Below are positions 34,459 through 42,799 of a DNA stretch of 64,000 bases, piece by piece. The stretch is from an archaeon (lineage in GTDB: Archaea > Aenigmatarchaeota > Aenigmatarchaeia > QMZP01 > JAFGSV01). Where the stretch lies: the NCBI GenBank assembly GCA_028279705.1, contig JANQNF010000046.1, positions 81,019-145,018 on the forward strand, in the 5' to 3' direction. The notes under the pieces were generated by a model. That model saw nothing but the letters and a program-made list of their open reading frames with translations. It searched no databases and was not told the origin of the DNA. Both the position numbers and the translations under genes were made by a program. Every line of letters begins with the position of its first letter. The first letter of the stretch is position 1.

Positions 34459-34944
34459 TCAGAAAACGTGCTTTGAGAAATAAACCGGCATGCAGTAGTC
34501 ATTTCTATCTTTGTAACTTTTCCCGTCCGGTGATAAGTCGACACGTTCCACGTAACCCATTTTGTTTAATAGGCCCAGTGTTTCAGGTTTAGTATTTGTA
34601 TCGATCGTGATGATTGTACGTATGCCCCTCTTCTGTGCTATCCGTTCCAGCTTCTTCATCATAGCAGTTCCGGCCCCACGACGGCCGTATTCTGGATTCA
34701 CCTCTATATTACAAAGAGAAATATACCCATCTTCCCATTTTTCGGCACCGGCTCTTTTATCATCAAATAAGGGATAATTGTCCTGGGAAAAATCCAATTT
34801 ACCAATTTTACCAGTGCGCCAGGACCCTCCGTCATTTATTGAATAATCATTGACACTTTTACCAGCTATTATCCTTTCAGTGTCACTCACAAACCTATCG
34901 CCAAATGCACTTTTTCTTTTCCCGATATTCCGAACATGTGTCAT
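34459..34944 (-). CDS. GNAT family N-acetyltransferase
   Basis: 161 residues. The acetyl-CoA binding motif is NIEVNPEYGRRGAGTAMMKK, with the R-x-x-G-x-G/A turn, followed by a helix and the C-terminal strand LLNKMGYVERVD. Substrate unknown. Transcribed toward the DUF1284 gene (convergent). Confidence 0.8.
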   Translation of the reverse strand: MTHVRNIGKRKSAFGDRFVSDTERIIAGKSVNDYSINDGGSWRTGKIGKLDFSQDNYPLFDDKRAGAEKWEDGYISLCNIEVNPEYGRRGAGTAMMKKLERIAQKRGIRTIITIDTNTKPETLGLLNKMGYVERVDLSPDGKSYKDRNDYCMPVYFSKHVF

Positions 34945-35044
34945 AATATCACTATATAGTAGTTAATTTAGTTCTTTATAAAGCTCACTGTTGATCGCTT
35001 GATGCACTTTTTAGTGCTTTGGGCTCCTAAAAATTAAGAAAGAA

Positions 35045-35061
35045 ACACTCTGGCTATTCTC
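35045..35061 (+). repeat. 17-bp intergenic motif, site 2
   Basis: Exact copy of 33902-33918, between the GNAT and VIT1-like genes. Confidence 0.6.
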
Positions 35062-35079
35062 TATCGAAATCAAGTACAC

Positions 35080-35589
35080 CTAAATCATGGTTTCTATTAA
35101 TATACAAACTGTTGCGGTCAAACCGGCAAAAATAGCCATCTTTGCTCCTGCAAACACGAGATTTTCTCTTGCAAGAGTTCCTGTGTAAGCACCGATTATT
35201 CCCATAAGCAATGCAACAGATGCAATTGAAATGTACATTGCCTCTAAACCACTGAAGAATAGAAACGGAATTATTGGTATGGCTCCGCCGGCAATTGTTG
35301 AGATCCCGTCCATTACTCCCCTTTTCATAACCTTTGTGTTCATGTGTTTTTCATGTTTTGTTCCCTTTAGTGTTGTAAACATCTTTTCTTCCAGTTCCTG
35401 AATCTTTTGATACCCAGCTGTTCTTTCTGCAGAAAACGCTGCTAAAATGTTTGAAAATCCATTAGCTACTGCTCCAGAAAATGCAGCAGATATTATTAGC
35501 ATAGCAGAAGGGGCACTGATAGCACCGATTACGACACCAAGAGTCGAAAGTGCACCATCAATTGATCCCCTCATGAGGGACTTGATCAT
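35080..35589 (-). CDS. VIT1/CCC1-like membrane protein
   Basis: 169 residues with five predicted membrane segments. The start RGSIDGALSTLGVVIGAISAP resembles the VIT1/CCC1 (DUF125) iron/manganese transporter family entry helix, and the second half repeats the idea with KRGVMDGISTIAGGAIP. This gives a cation transporter role by family, but the length is short. The gene directly follows the DUF211 gene with no spacer. Confidence 0.68.
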   Translation of the reverse strand: MIKSLMRGSIDGALSTLGVVIGAISAPSAMLIISAAFSGAVANGFSNILAAFSAERTAGYQKIQELEEKMFTTLKGTKHEKHMNTKVMKRGVMDGISTIAGGAIPIIPFLFFSGLEAMYISIASVALLMGIIGAYTGTLARENLVFAGAKMAIFAGLTATVCILIETMI

Positions 35590-35865
35590 TTAAACCCTTT
35601 TCCTTTTGGGTTTACCAGCAAATACCTTATCTATTGAATGTACGCTACCACCCATGTCCCTTAATGCATCTTCAATCTTTGAGAAATTAAGACGCTTTCC
35701 TTCTATTATTAGCTTTACGCTTTCAGTCTTCTCATCCATTTCTTCTACTTCCATCTCAGCACTGTCAACACCATCCATTTTCGCTATTTCACTGACGAAT
35801 TCAATTATGCTGGGCTTGTGTGGTTTGAGTATATCAAGCACAAGATGCCTTATTGGGACTTTCAT
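35590..35865 (-). CDS. DUF211 family protein
   Basis: 91 residues. It begins PIRHLVLDILKPHKPSIIEF, then MDGVDSAEMEVEEMDEKTES and IEDALRDMGGSVHSIDKV, the standard order for archaeal DUF211, a ferredoxin-fold family that forms rings and has been reported to bind metal ions. The stop abuts the VIT1-like membrane protein, so a joint metal-handling role is reasonable but inferred. Confidence 0.88.
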   Translation of the reverse strand: MKVPIRHLVLDILKPHKPSIIEFVSEIAKMDGVDSAEMEVEEMDEKTESVKLIIEGKRLNFSKIEDALRDMGGSVHSIDKVFAGKPKRKRV

Positions 35866-35916
35866 AATACTTCTTTGTTGACGTTTCTTATAAGCTTAAG
35901 GTCAGTAAAATTCGTG

Positions 35917-35933
35917 GCACTCTAACTATTATC
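35917..35933 (+). repeat. 17-bp intergenic motif, site 3 (diverged)
   Basis: GCACTCTAACTATTATC, 13 of 17 positions the same as the motif at 33902; it lies between the DUF211 and alpha/beta hydrolase genes. Confidence 0.4.
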
Positions 35934-35942
35934 TGAGACCTT

Positions 35943-36815
35943 TCATTTTTCAATATATTTTTCAAAGAACTCCACAATCTTCTCTTCATATTTAGAAGAA
36001 AGTGTATATGCAACTACATGGGGAGCGTTCTGAACCAGCCATATCTCTTTGGGTTCCTTCGCTGTATCGTATAGAAGCTGAGCATCCTCCACGTCCACCA
36101 GGTGATCCCTGTCTCCCTGTATTATCATCAGAGCAGCCGGGCTGACCTTCCCTGCGTAGTCAGAAGGATTCTCATCCATGCTTATTCCCCACATTTGTGC
36201 GAACCAGGACGTCAGGTAGCCGAAAGAGGGCGGAAGACCGCTTCTGGAGGCCTTCTCAATAAGCTTGCCCCTGTCAGCGAACGCACTGTCTGAGATAACT
36301 GCTCTTATGTCACCTGTCTGGCCTGCGGTCATTATGGCTGTCGCTCCTCCAAGCGAAAAGCCTATCACTCCTATACTTTTCGGACTCAGTCGCTCCCTCG
36401 CATATCCGATCGCTGCCATGAGGTCATTAGCCTCAAGCCTCCCGAGAGTGGCGAAGCTGCCTTCGCTCTCACCATGTGCCCTGAAATCGAAAAGAAGCGT
36501 ACTAAAACCATTCCTGTGGAGCATCTCAGCTACATGGACAACCTCTCCCTTGTTGGATCCATGTCCGTGACATAGTATAATCACCGAACCTGACTCGTTG
36601 TTCGGTATGAACCATCCGTAAAGTTTCAGGTCGTCTGAAGTGGTGATGACCACGGTTTCATACTCCAACCCGTATTGAGACGGTGTTGTGGCGGGAAGTC
36701 TTCTTAGCGGATGGGAGATACCATATGAACGAAAAAGCGGGATCGCAATCACGAAAATCAAGATCACCGCCAGGACAATCAGTAATTTCCTTAAAGTATA
36801 CCTGGAATTCATCAT
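35943..36815 (-). CDS. Membrane-anchored alpha/beta hydrolase
   Basis: 290 residues. An N-terminal TM helix (LLIVLAVILIFVIAIPL) leads into an alpha/beta hydrolase fold: oxyanion region LCHGHGSNKG, nucleophile elbow GFSLGG, acid in QGDRDHLVD and a late histidine in NAPHVVAY. The catalytic domain probably lies outside the membrane. Related proteins are annotated as BEM46/YqkD-like esterases or peptidases; substrate unknown. It is the last ordinary gene before the first inverted-repeat island. Confidence 0.85.
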   Translation of the reverse strand: MMNSRYTLRKLLIVLAVILIFVIAIPLFRSYGISHPLRRLPATTPSQYGLEYETVVITTSDDLKLYGWFIPNNESGSVIILCHGHGSNKGEVVHVAEMLHRNGFSTLLFDFRAHGESEGSFATLGRLEANDLMAAIGYARERLSPKSIGVIGFSLGGATAIMTAGQTGDIRAVISDSAFADRGKLIEKASRSGLPPSFGYLTSWFAQMWGISMDENPSDYAGKVSPAALMIIQGDRDHLVDVEDAQLLYDTAKEPKEIWLVQNAPHVVAYTLSSKYEEKIVEFFEKYIEK

Positions 36816-36904
36816 CGATTATTCAATTCTGAAACATACTTAATATTATTGTCGGACGTAATGGATGATCTCGTGGAAGAGAAGATTTAGAAGTGAAGTG
36901 AGAT

Positions 36905-36969
36905 TCTAACTATTCTGTTTCTAAGTGGTGTCCGATATCGGTTATAAACGGACAGGTTGAAGTGTCGAT
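36905..36969 (+). repeat. Left copy of perfect 65-bp inverted repeat
   Basis: Exactly the reverse complement of 42147-42211 over all 65 bases; the next base on each side differs. It contains the palindrome CCGATATCGG (36932-36941) and TGTCCG...CGGACA (36929-36934, 36949-36954), so each copy could itself fold or bind a dimer. The outermost bases carry a version of the 17-bp motif found at 33902. Confidence 0.95.
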
Positions 36970-37040
36970 GCAATACACACTATTTCTGAAAGTGAGTAAA
37001 TACATTATATAATTAAAAGATTTGCATAATAGTGAATTAT

Positions 37041-37814
37041 ATGAGAGATTTTAGAGTATTTTTCTTTAGGGTTGGTGATGGACACTGTTCCTATGTTGAA
37101 TTTCCGAATGGCGAAAATGCTATTGTAGATTTATACGTCACGGATGAGGACAAACACGATAATATCATTGAAATACTCAAAAATGCTAAAATTGATAAAA
37201 TCGATTATTTAATCTTGACACATCCACATCGAGACCACATACAGGGTCTATCGGAATTAGTGCAATCATTTGAAATAGGCGAATTTATTTGCTCCCCTGT
37301 TAATTTCACGCCAGATCCTATATACGAAGACTGGGAAGTATACGAGGAAATGAGAAAGGGAAAACACTGCGATAAAGTGTACGAAGTGACTGAAGGGTGG
37401 TTTTCCCATATTGGAGACGATACAAAAATTGATTTTATTGCACCTATTAAATCAATACTGAGTGACTATCCTGGGGACGTTAACAATAATGGTATTGTAT
37501 TGACTATCACTTCTCGTGGGCATACAATTATTATTCCTGGCGATATGGAAACTCCGGGGTGGAGTTATATAGAAGACGATAAAATAAGGGATTCTACTTT
37601 GCTACTATCTTCTCATCATGGAAATAAATCAGGATACCACAAAGAAAAAACAGATGTGAAAAACCCCGCATTTATTGTCATATCAGCTGGTAAAAAAACA
37701 GAACACGACGCCGATAGGCGCTATAGTGAACATGCAAGGAAGAAGTTATATACAACAAGAAATGATAGGGTAGTCGCTAGAATAAACGAACAGCATGTCT
37801 TGAGTATATCATGA
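37041..37814 (+). CDS. Metallo-beta-lactamase fold hydrolase
   Basis: 257 residues from ATG 37041, 28 nt after a TTATATAA box; GTG 37032 is the alternative. The fold starts at once with FRVGDGHCSYVEFPNG, then the metal motif LTHPHRDHIQG (H-x-H-x-D-H), a VLTITSRGHTIIIPGDME strand supplying the next Asp, and a late SSHHGNKSGY. The D-G-H-C start and S-x-HHG resemble the ComEC C-terminal/MBL hydrolases often found in mobile or defence contexts. It probably acts on a phosphodiester; substrate unknown. Confidence 0.85.
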   Translation: MRDFRVFFFRVGDGHCSYVEFPNGENAIVDLYVTDEDKHDNIIEILKNAKIDKIDYLILTHPHRDHIQGLSELVQSFEIGEFICSPVNFTPDPIYEDWEVYEEMRKGKHCDKVYEVTEGWFSHIGDDTKIDFIAPIKSILSDYPGDVNNNGIVLTITSRGHTIIIPGDMETPGWSYIEDDKIRDSTLLLSSHHGNKSGYHKEKTDVKNPAFIVISAGKKTEHDADRRYSEHARKKLYTTRNDRVVARINEQHVLSIS

Positions 37815-37834
37815 AATCAGAAGGTGTATGAATT

Positions 37835-38302
37835 TTATTTTTTTGAAAATAATGTTGAAGACAACTCTTCCAACTTATCAGCAAACTGTGTGAATGAAAA
37901 TCCCGATAAGAAGGCAACCGCACAATAGAACATAATACCCCTCGAATAACTTAAATTGCATACTGAACCCAAACTGATTATCCCGCCTACTATAAGGAAA
38001 TATACAAAAACGCCTATAACAATACTAATGAATGGTCTAAAAATGTACCACCAAGTCCAGTTTAATTTGAACATATTATCAGCTAAATTCTTGTAGAATC
38101 CCCTCATACAATATATCGTTCCACCCAAACCTCCTGAAATCCCAACATATATTAGAGATTTTATCAACGTATCATCGATATCGGAGTGATATGTCCATAT
38201 TGAAATGGCCACGAGTGCAACCATAAACGCAAGAAGATAAGCACCTATCAATGATATCTTAATTGTGTAAAATTTAGTCTTACCTGTCGTTCCTGATCTC
38301 AT
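37835..38302 (-). CDS. Membrane protein with four TM helices
   Basis: 155 residues. Predicted TM helices lie at about 15-37, 47-66, 80-105 and 115-135, and the protein ends in a charged tail. The glycine-rich second helix ISGGLGGTIYCMRGFYKN is distinctive. No family recognised. It lies convergent with the MBL gene inside the island. Confidence 0.65.
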   Translation of the reverse strand: MRSGTTGKTKFYTIKISLIGAYLLAFMVALVAISIWTYHSDIDDTLIKSLIYVGISGGLGGTIYCMRGFYKNLADNMFKLNWTWWYIFRPFISIVIGVFVYFLIVGGIISLGSVCNLSYSRGIMFYCAVAFLSGFSFTQFADKLEELSSTLFSKK

Positions 38303-38426
38303 GAAATGATGTTAAATTCCAAGTTTATAAATTCAAATTTTGTTACCACTTAACTGATAGTCCTACAGATTCATATCTATAAATTAACAGAAAACTTCAG
38401 AACGTCTATAGTTCACGCGAAGATCT

Positions 38427-38900
38427 TCATTTAGATCTTCTGACCTTCTTTCTGATACGTCTAAATAGTGGCTTCAGGGCAGAGTCTGAAACGGCTTGAA
38501 CTATGAGTATGAACATTGTCAGTAAAAAAATCCCCCATATGATGTTCCACCCATTCTCTATAAACAATTTTGCTGCATCTTGACCATAAACAAAACTTAT
38601 TGTCTGGATAATGGAACCTATAGCAACAAGTGACGTTGCGAGTATCATTAGTTGTTCATGAGTTTTTCTTGATGCTTCCTCTTTAAGATGCCTCAATTCC
38701 AACAGACCGTCCGGTATTAATCTAACATCACCATTGTCTGTTTCATTAGCGAGCGCTTTACCACAACCCATAGAAAATTTCTCAAAATCTTTGTAGGAAT
38801 CATCACCGAATTTTTTTATCAACTCACCTTTTTTTGCGTGTGGAGTACCCTCGTTTTCATACACATGTTCCATTATTTCAAGAATTTTACCCATGTCCAT
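38427..38900 (-). CDS. Protein with HTH-like N-terminus and two TM helices
   Basis: 157 residues. The first 75 residues look like a small winged-helix-type domain (helix, then DNGDVRLIPDGLLELRHL as a wing-like strand), followed by a helix and two TM segments (about 85-105 and 117-137) and a strongly basic tail RRIRKKVRRSK. This layout would suit a membrane sensor, but that is inference. Confidence 0.55.
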   Translation of the reverse strand: MDMGKILEIMEHVYENEGTPHAKKGELIKKFGDDSYKDFEKFSMGCGKALANETDNGDVRLIPDGLLELRHLKEEASRKTHEQLMILATSLVAIGSIIQTISFVYGQDAAKLFIENGWNIIWGIFLLTMFILIVQAVSDSALKPLFRRIRKKVRRSK

Positions 38901-38944
38901 TTATTTCATCTCCCATTTTAGTTATCTACTCACTCCACATTAAT

Positions 38945-39496
38945 TTAGTATTCTTTTCCGTTGATGTCGTTCCATATTCTAAGTTCCCACTCGGCTATTG
39001 ATTCTTTCGTATTTTTAGCTTTTTTCGCGGCTTCAACAAGTTTAAGATAATCATCTACATCTTCCATTGAAGTCCACTTAAGGTCACTGACTTCATTGCC
39101 CATCTTTTCTATAATCAAAGAATCGAATGGGCAATGAGGAGGTTGAGTACACATTAATCCCAACACCCATAAATACTTCAGATAAAGATTCATAAGTTTC
39201 TGAGAACGTCCAAATCTTAGTTTGCCACCCAAGAGAATATCTCCGTATTTAGTTGACACAACTTCACCAAATTTTTTGATATTTTTGGTATGGTCTCTAC
39301 TACTGACGGGTTTTTCATAGAGCTTTGAATAATCTTTTAGTTTTTTTCGTATGAAAAGCCTGAATTTTTCTTTTGAAACATCATCAACTTTCTTATATAT
39401 CTTGTTGCCTCTCCCCAAACCCCCATTTATTGTTAATGTCAATATCTCGCCATCTATATATTTTGACTTCAATTTCTCCAAATACGTGTTTTCCAT
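38945..39496 (-). CDS. Hypothetical soluble protein
   Basis: 183 residues, basic N-terminal half (KKLKDYSKLYEKPVSSRDH) and a C-terminal acidic/helical part. It has two cysteines in CTQPPHCPF. No signal peptide, no family recognised. It is one of seven same-strand genes in the island. Confidence 0.5.
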   Translation of the reverse strand: MENTYLEKLKSKYIDGEILTLTINGGLGRGNKIYKKVDDVSKEKFRLFIRKKLKDYSKLYEKPVSSRDHTKNIKKFGEVVSTKYGDILLGGKLRFGRSQKLMNLYLKYLWVLGLMCTQPPHCPFDSLIIEKMGNEVSDLKWTSMEDVDDYLKLVEAAKKAKNTKESIAEWELRIWNDINGKEY

Positions 39497-39587
39497 TTTT
39501 TCACCAACTCGTCATTGTTGTGAAATCGTAGAAGTACACGAGCCCGCCAAAGATGAAGCAGAAGTTAATCTGTATGGATGCTACCAT

Positions 39588-40121
39588 TCAATTCACCTTT
39601 CTCGTGGAGTTGGCAGTTATTTCCCTTCTGTTTCCACTTTTCGTATGCTTCTCGATCTCTCTATGTTTCTTCTTTATGTCAGCTACGACTCCAGATCTCA
39701 TAGCTTCGGGGAAGTTCCTTATGGCATCAAGAGACTTGTCGAGTAGTTTTTTCTGGTATTCGATCTCCTTTGCTCTTATTTCCAACTCCTTCTCCTTTTC
39801 CATCATTTCCATCCTGAAACTTCCGTCAAGTGAACCGAGATAATTAATTGCAACCGATATTTTTTGTAGAATTGAAAGTAGTTTACTATCAGTCTGATGA
39901 ACATTATCGTATGGGGCCCATATATATCTGCTTTCTTCTAACAAGTAGCTATTAGCCGATCTTCCGAGTTTTCCCGAGACATCGCCTCGAATTTTGTTGT
40001 AAGATTCAACTATACTATTAAGGTCATTTTTTTCCATGTTCCTACCGATACAAAGTTTTACATGAGAAGAGAGTGCCTCTAATGCCTTCAACGCAGGATA
40101 TATTCCATCTTTCATAGTCAT
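39588..40121 (-). CDS. Coiled-coil protein
   Basis: 177 residues. Residues about 100-150 form a charged coiled coil (MEMMEKEKELEIRAKEIEYQ). The N-terminal half is helical. No signal peptide or membrane helix. It follows the lipoprotein gene by seven bases, so the two are likely co-transcribed. Confidence 0.55.
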   Translation of the reverse strand: MTMKDGIYPALKALEALSSHVKLCIGRNMEKNDLNSIVESYNKIRGDVSGKLGRSANSYLLEESRYIWAPYDNVHQTDSKLLSILQKISVAINYLGSLDGSFRMEMMEKEKELEIRAKEIEYQKKLLDKSLDAIRNFPEAMRSGVVADIKKKHREIEKHTKSGNRREITANSTRKVN

Positions 40122-40128
40122 GCACCAA

Positions 40129-40557
40129 TCACCGATTAATCGTCAAATGAGACTTCGAATACCAGCACTTGCAACCAACTTCATCTTCTAATGACACATA
40201 TTCTATTATGCAGAACTCGGAAACTTCCTCTCCCGTATAGAATTGGCTTGTATATGATGTCATGTTCTGAAATATTGTTGCACAGTAATCCGCTGTCACC
40301 ATTCGATTTATCGTATCTTTTCTTACATCAAGTGGAACAGTGAAAGTGAACTCTCCTACAGGTTTTCTCATCTCTATCAGACAACTCTGGTTACACTTTA
40401 TTCCAATTTCCTTAACACAATTTACTCTACACTCATCGTCCACTGGGCATCTACATGGTGTATCATCGTTGGGCTCCCCCAACCCTGAAATACACCCAGA
40501 TGCGAGCAATATTAAAACGAACCAGAATATGAGCATACCATTTTTCAAAGGCTTCAT
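40129..40557 (-). CDS. Cysteine-rich lipoprotein
   Basis: 142 residues with lipobox ILLASGC. The mature part starts with a cysteine cluster (CRCPVDDECRVNCVKEIGIKC) and continues as a beta-type domain with sequons. It resembles the chromosomal cysteine-rich lipoproteins only in style. Role unknown. Confidence 0.65.
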   Translation of the reverse strand: MKPLKNGMLIFWFVLILLASGCISGLGEPNDDTPCRCPVDDECRVNCVKEIGIKCNQSCLIEMRKPVGEFTFTVPLDVRKDTINRMVTADYCATIFQNMTSYTSQFYTGEEVSEFCIIEYVSLEDEVGCKCWYSKSHLTINR

Positions 40558-40690
40558 ATTCGAAAATTGGAATTGTGATTTATAAAGAACGATAAAATAC
40601 GCGCGGTGTGCTTACTCTGTCCGATACGCATAATCGATGCGTACAAATATTCCGTTAAGGAAGTAGGATACTCATTCTCAACGATATCAC

Positions 40691-40924
40691 TTAAGTGCAA
40701 TCTTCTTCATACTTAATATCTTGATGTATAATTTTCCCATTTTTTCTTACTCGGTGGGTAACTCTTTTCAATTTTTTGGTCTTTAAATCTCTCTCCTTTA
40801 CAATTTCTGATAGTGCGTCATCATCAGTATTCTTCGATTTATACGTATACTTTTTCTTTGACCAGCCGGGAGGGCGTGCCTTTAGTATCGTCCTCTTTTT
40901 CACACTATTCACATGGGTTTTCAA
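40691..40924 (-). CDS. Small basic protein
   Basis: 77 residues, about a third Lys/Arg, with KPK/KKYTYKSK stretches and a predicted beta tail RVRKNGKIIHQDIKYEED. It may bind nucleic acid, which is inference. Its start overlaps the end of the gene at 40905 by 20 bases, so the two are likely one transcript. Confidence 0.45.
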   Translation of the reverse strand: MKTHVNSVKKRTILKARPPGWSKKKYTYKSKNTDDDALSEIVKERDLKTKKLKRVTHRVRKNGKIIHQDIKYEEDCT

Positions 40925-41348
40925 ATGAAAGTCTACAATCGTAACTTTCTATGACTAAACCGCAATCGTGGTATATATTCATATTGACAGCTTCCCTCTC
41001 CTGGGACCCAAGAGAATTAATGATTTTATATTTGCTTGCCGCGATCATGCCATCATTGGTTTTGATGTCGCAGTCAATTTTGACTCTCGGCGTTTCAAGT
41101 TTTCCTTGATTGTCCACTTGAACCTGAATGAAATGATAACATCTTGTTACAAAAAACCAGTCAGTTCCGGGATAACTGGCAGTCACCTCAGCTTTAACGT
41201 CTGGACACCTGCCCTGTACCTGTAGAATCCAGCTATTGACACCAGAAGCAATCGTTGTGATCGGCTCTATGAAAGGTGCTGCAAGCGACCAGATTGTCAT
41301 AGCTCCCAATATCACGACAATTGAGATTACAATAACGACTTGAACCAT
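40905..41348 (-). CDS. Membrane-anchored extracytoplasmic protein
   Basis: 147 residues: one N-terminal TM helix (VVIVISIVVILGAMTIWSL), then a beta domain with cysteines spaced as in RCPDVKAE, TRCYHF, VKIDCDIK and YHDC/YDCRLSFENPC. Probably a disulfide-stabilised domain outside the cell. No family recognised. Confidence 0.55.
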   Translation of the reverse strand: MVQVVIVISIVVILGAMTIWSLAAPFIEPITTIASGVNSWILQVQGRCPDVKAEVTASYPGTDWFFVTRCYHFIQVQVDNQGKLETPRVKIDCDIKTNDGMIAASKYKIINSLGSQEREAVNMNIYHDCGLVIESYDCRLSFENPCE

Positions 41349-41405
41349 ACTTAACAGTTTCTTATTGTAACGGTGTTTTAAAAAACAAAATTCGAATGTT
41401 TATTA

Positions 41406-42065
41406 ATGGATAGTCTTGATAGAATTTGGGAAAGCTGGAGAAGTCTTATAATCAAAAATCCCAGAGTGGATGCTTACTGGTTTTACTCTTCAATATCGAT
41501 TTTTTCTGTGATGGCTGGTTTATTCGTCGGATCGATGGGTTTTTTGAGTGTTCCATTTTTTTTGTCATTCCTGAACCTATTATTTTACATCTATATTCTT
41601 CAGAAATATAGCTTGATTAAGGCGGGCAACAAGCTCAAAAAACTTAGTACGATAAGAACTAGAGACCCCGAAAAAAGGAGAATTTCCACGATAGAGGCAG
41701 TTAAGAATTCAAAACGTCATATTTCAGTAGAATATTTAATTGGGCATCATGAAAGAAAAGAACTTATAAATTCAATTAATTTCATTTTCGGCAACCTTCC
41801 TAAATATATCAATTTTGCATCACCTGTCCAAGTTACTGCTATAAAGAGCGACTTACAGGAAATGTCAAGATGCATGTATGAATATGATTATGAAGGTATG
41901 CGAAACAGAGTCAGAAAGTTATTTAATCACATGAAAGAAATTCAGGGAAATTTCGATATTCTGCTTGAGCTTCGTTCAAAGCACTATCTAATGTGGTATA
42001 ATTGGGTGTTGTTCATAATAGCAATCTTTACACTTTTATTTAGCATGGCAGACATCTTTAGTTGA
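41406..42065 (+). CDS. Membrane protein with cytoplasmic central domain
   Basis: 219 residues. Two TM helices near the start (about 27-45 and 47-67), a charged helical middle of about 120 residues, and one C-terminal TM helix (YNWVLFIIAIFTLLFSMA). This hairpin-domain-helix layout occurs in several mobile-element proteins, but I cannot name the family. It reads toward the right inverted repeat. Confidence 0.6.
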   Translation: MDSLDRIWESWRSLIIKNPRVDAYWFYSSISIFSVMAGLFVGSMGFLSVPFFLSFLNLLFYIYILQKYSLIKAGNKLKKLSTIRTRDPEKRRISTIEAVKNSKRHISVEYLIGHHERKELINSINFIFGNLPKYINFASPVQVTAIKSDLQEMSRCMYEYDYEGMRNRVRKLFNHMKEIQGNFDILLELRSKHYLMWYNWVLFIIAIFTLLFSMADIFS

Positions 42066-42122
42066 TATTGCTTCGTGTCGTCAATGTTGTCTTTTTGGTT
42101 ATCTTGAATGAATATTTCCAAC

Positions 42123-42153
42123 TGTCGATACTAGCGCTCAACGCTAATCGACA
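42123..42153 (+). terminator. Hairpin after the island's last gene
   Basis: TGTCGAT + TAGCG (42123-42136, two-base bulge) pairs with CGCTA + ATCGACA (42142-42153) around a five-base loop. It follows the 41406 gene by 57 bases and its right arm runs into the right inverted repeat, so it may be a terminator or part of the recombination end. Confidence 0.4.
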
Positions 42154-42211
42154 CTTCAACCTGTCCGTTTATAACCGATATCGGACACCACTTAGAAACA
42201 GAATAGTTAGA
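42147..42211 (-). repeat. Right copy of perfect 65-bp inverted repeat
   Basis: Reverse complement of 36905-36969. Its outer end reads, on the minus strand, ACACTCTAACTATTCTG (42215-42199), matching 14 of 17 positions of the intergenic motif at 33902. Confidence 0.95.
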
Positions 42212-42223
42212 GTGTTACGTTTT

Positions 42224-42799
42224 CTACCCAAACTTCACATTCTCACGTACTCGTCTTACGACTTCCTCCACACGCTTCTTCTTGGTCTCTTCCATTACAG
42301 CTCTCTCTATTGACCATATGTAATGTCTCCTGTAGGAGGGAGCCATCTTCTCGAAGTTCTCCCTGGCCTTCTTGTCCTTCGCAAGGGCTTTCGCAAGTAT
42401 CTCAGGAATTTCGGGGTTCCTCGGAAGTCCGTGGTCTATGGTAGGCTTTTTGAGACCTTCCTTGTACTTCAGGATACCCTCAGGACTCATCTTTCCCTCT
42501 TTCAGCAGCCTTTTCGCATAGCTTATGGTGTTGTTGCTCCATCTGGCGTTTCTGCCCCGTCTCACGAAGCACTGGGCATACCTCTCATCATCTACCCTGT
42601 TGACAGTAGTATCGATCCATCCGAAGCAGATGGCCTCTTCCATGGCTTCTTTTGGAGTGAAAGTGGGTTTTCCTGTATGTTTCTTATAGCGTACCAGATA
42701 CACCTTATCCTCTTTCAGATGGTTCTTCTCCAGCCAAGAACGCCATTCTTCCCTAGTTTTTGCATGGAATTCTTTTCGTTGGATTGGATTATTGTTCAT
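42224..42799 (-). CDS. YdeI/OmpD-associated family protein
   Basis: 191 residues. The family marks are visible: EFHAKTREEWRSWLEKNH, YLVRYKKHTGKPTFT, EEAICFGWIDT, then RNARWSNNTISYAKRL and the C-terminal S-x-R-R-x-Y-x-x-W-I helix (PSYRRHYIWSIERA). These proteins are widespread, small and without a proven role. Codon use looks like the main chromosome, so it marks a return from the island. Confidence 0.85.
   Translation of the reverse strand: MNNNPIQRKEFHAKTREEWRSWLEKNHLKEDKVYLVRYKKHTGKPTFTPKEAMEEAICFGWIDTTVNRVDDERYAQCFVRRGRNARWSNNTISYAKRLLKEGKMSPEGILKYKEGLKKPTIDHGLPRNPEIPEILAKALAKDKKARENFEKMAPSYRRHYIWSIERAVMEETKKKRVEEVVRRVRENVKFG

Larger units (their letters stand above)
36905..42211. mobile_element. 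5.3-kb AT-rich island bounded by 65-bp inverted repeats
   Basis: The perfect inverted repeat, lower G+C than the flanks, and an uninterrupted set of unrecognised genes point to an inserted or invertible unit. It holds nine genes: an MBL-fold hydrolase and a membrane protein on the plus strand at the two ends, and seven minus-strand genes between them. No transposase or recombinase is encoded inside, so movement would need an enzyme in trans. The left flank is the alpha/beta hydrolase gene and the right repeat ends 13 bp from the stop of a YdeI-like gene. Confidence 0.6.
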
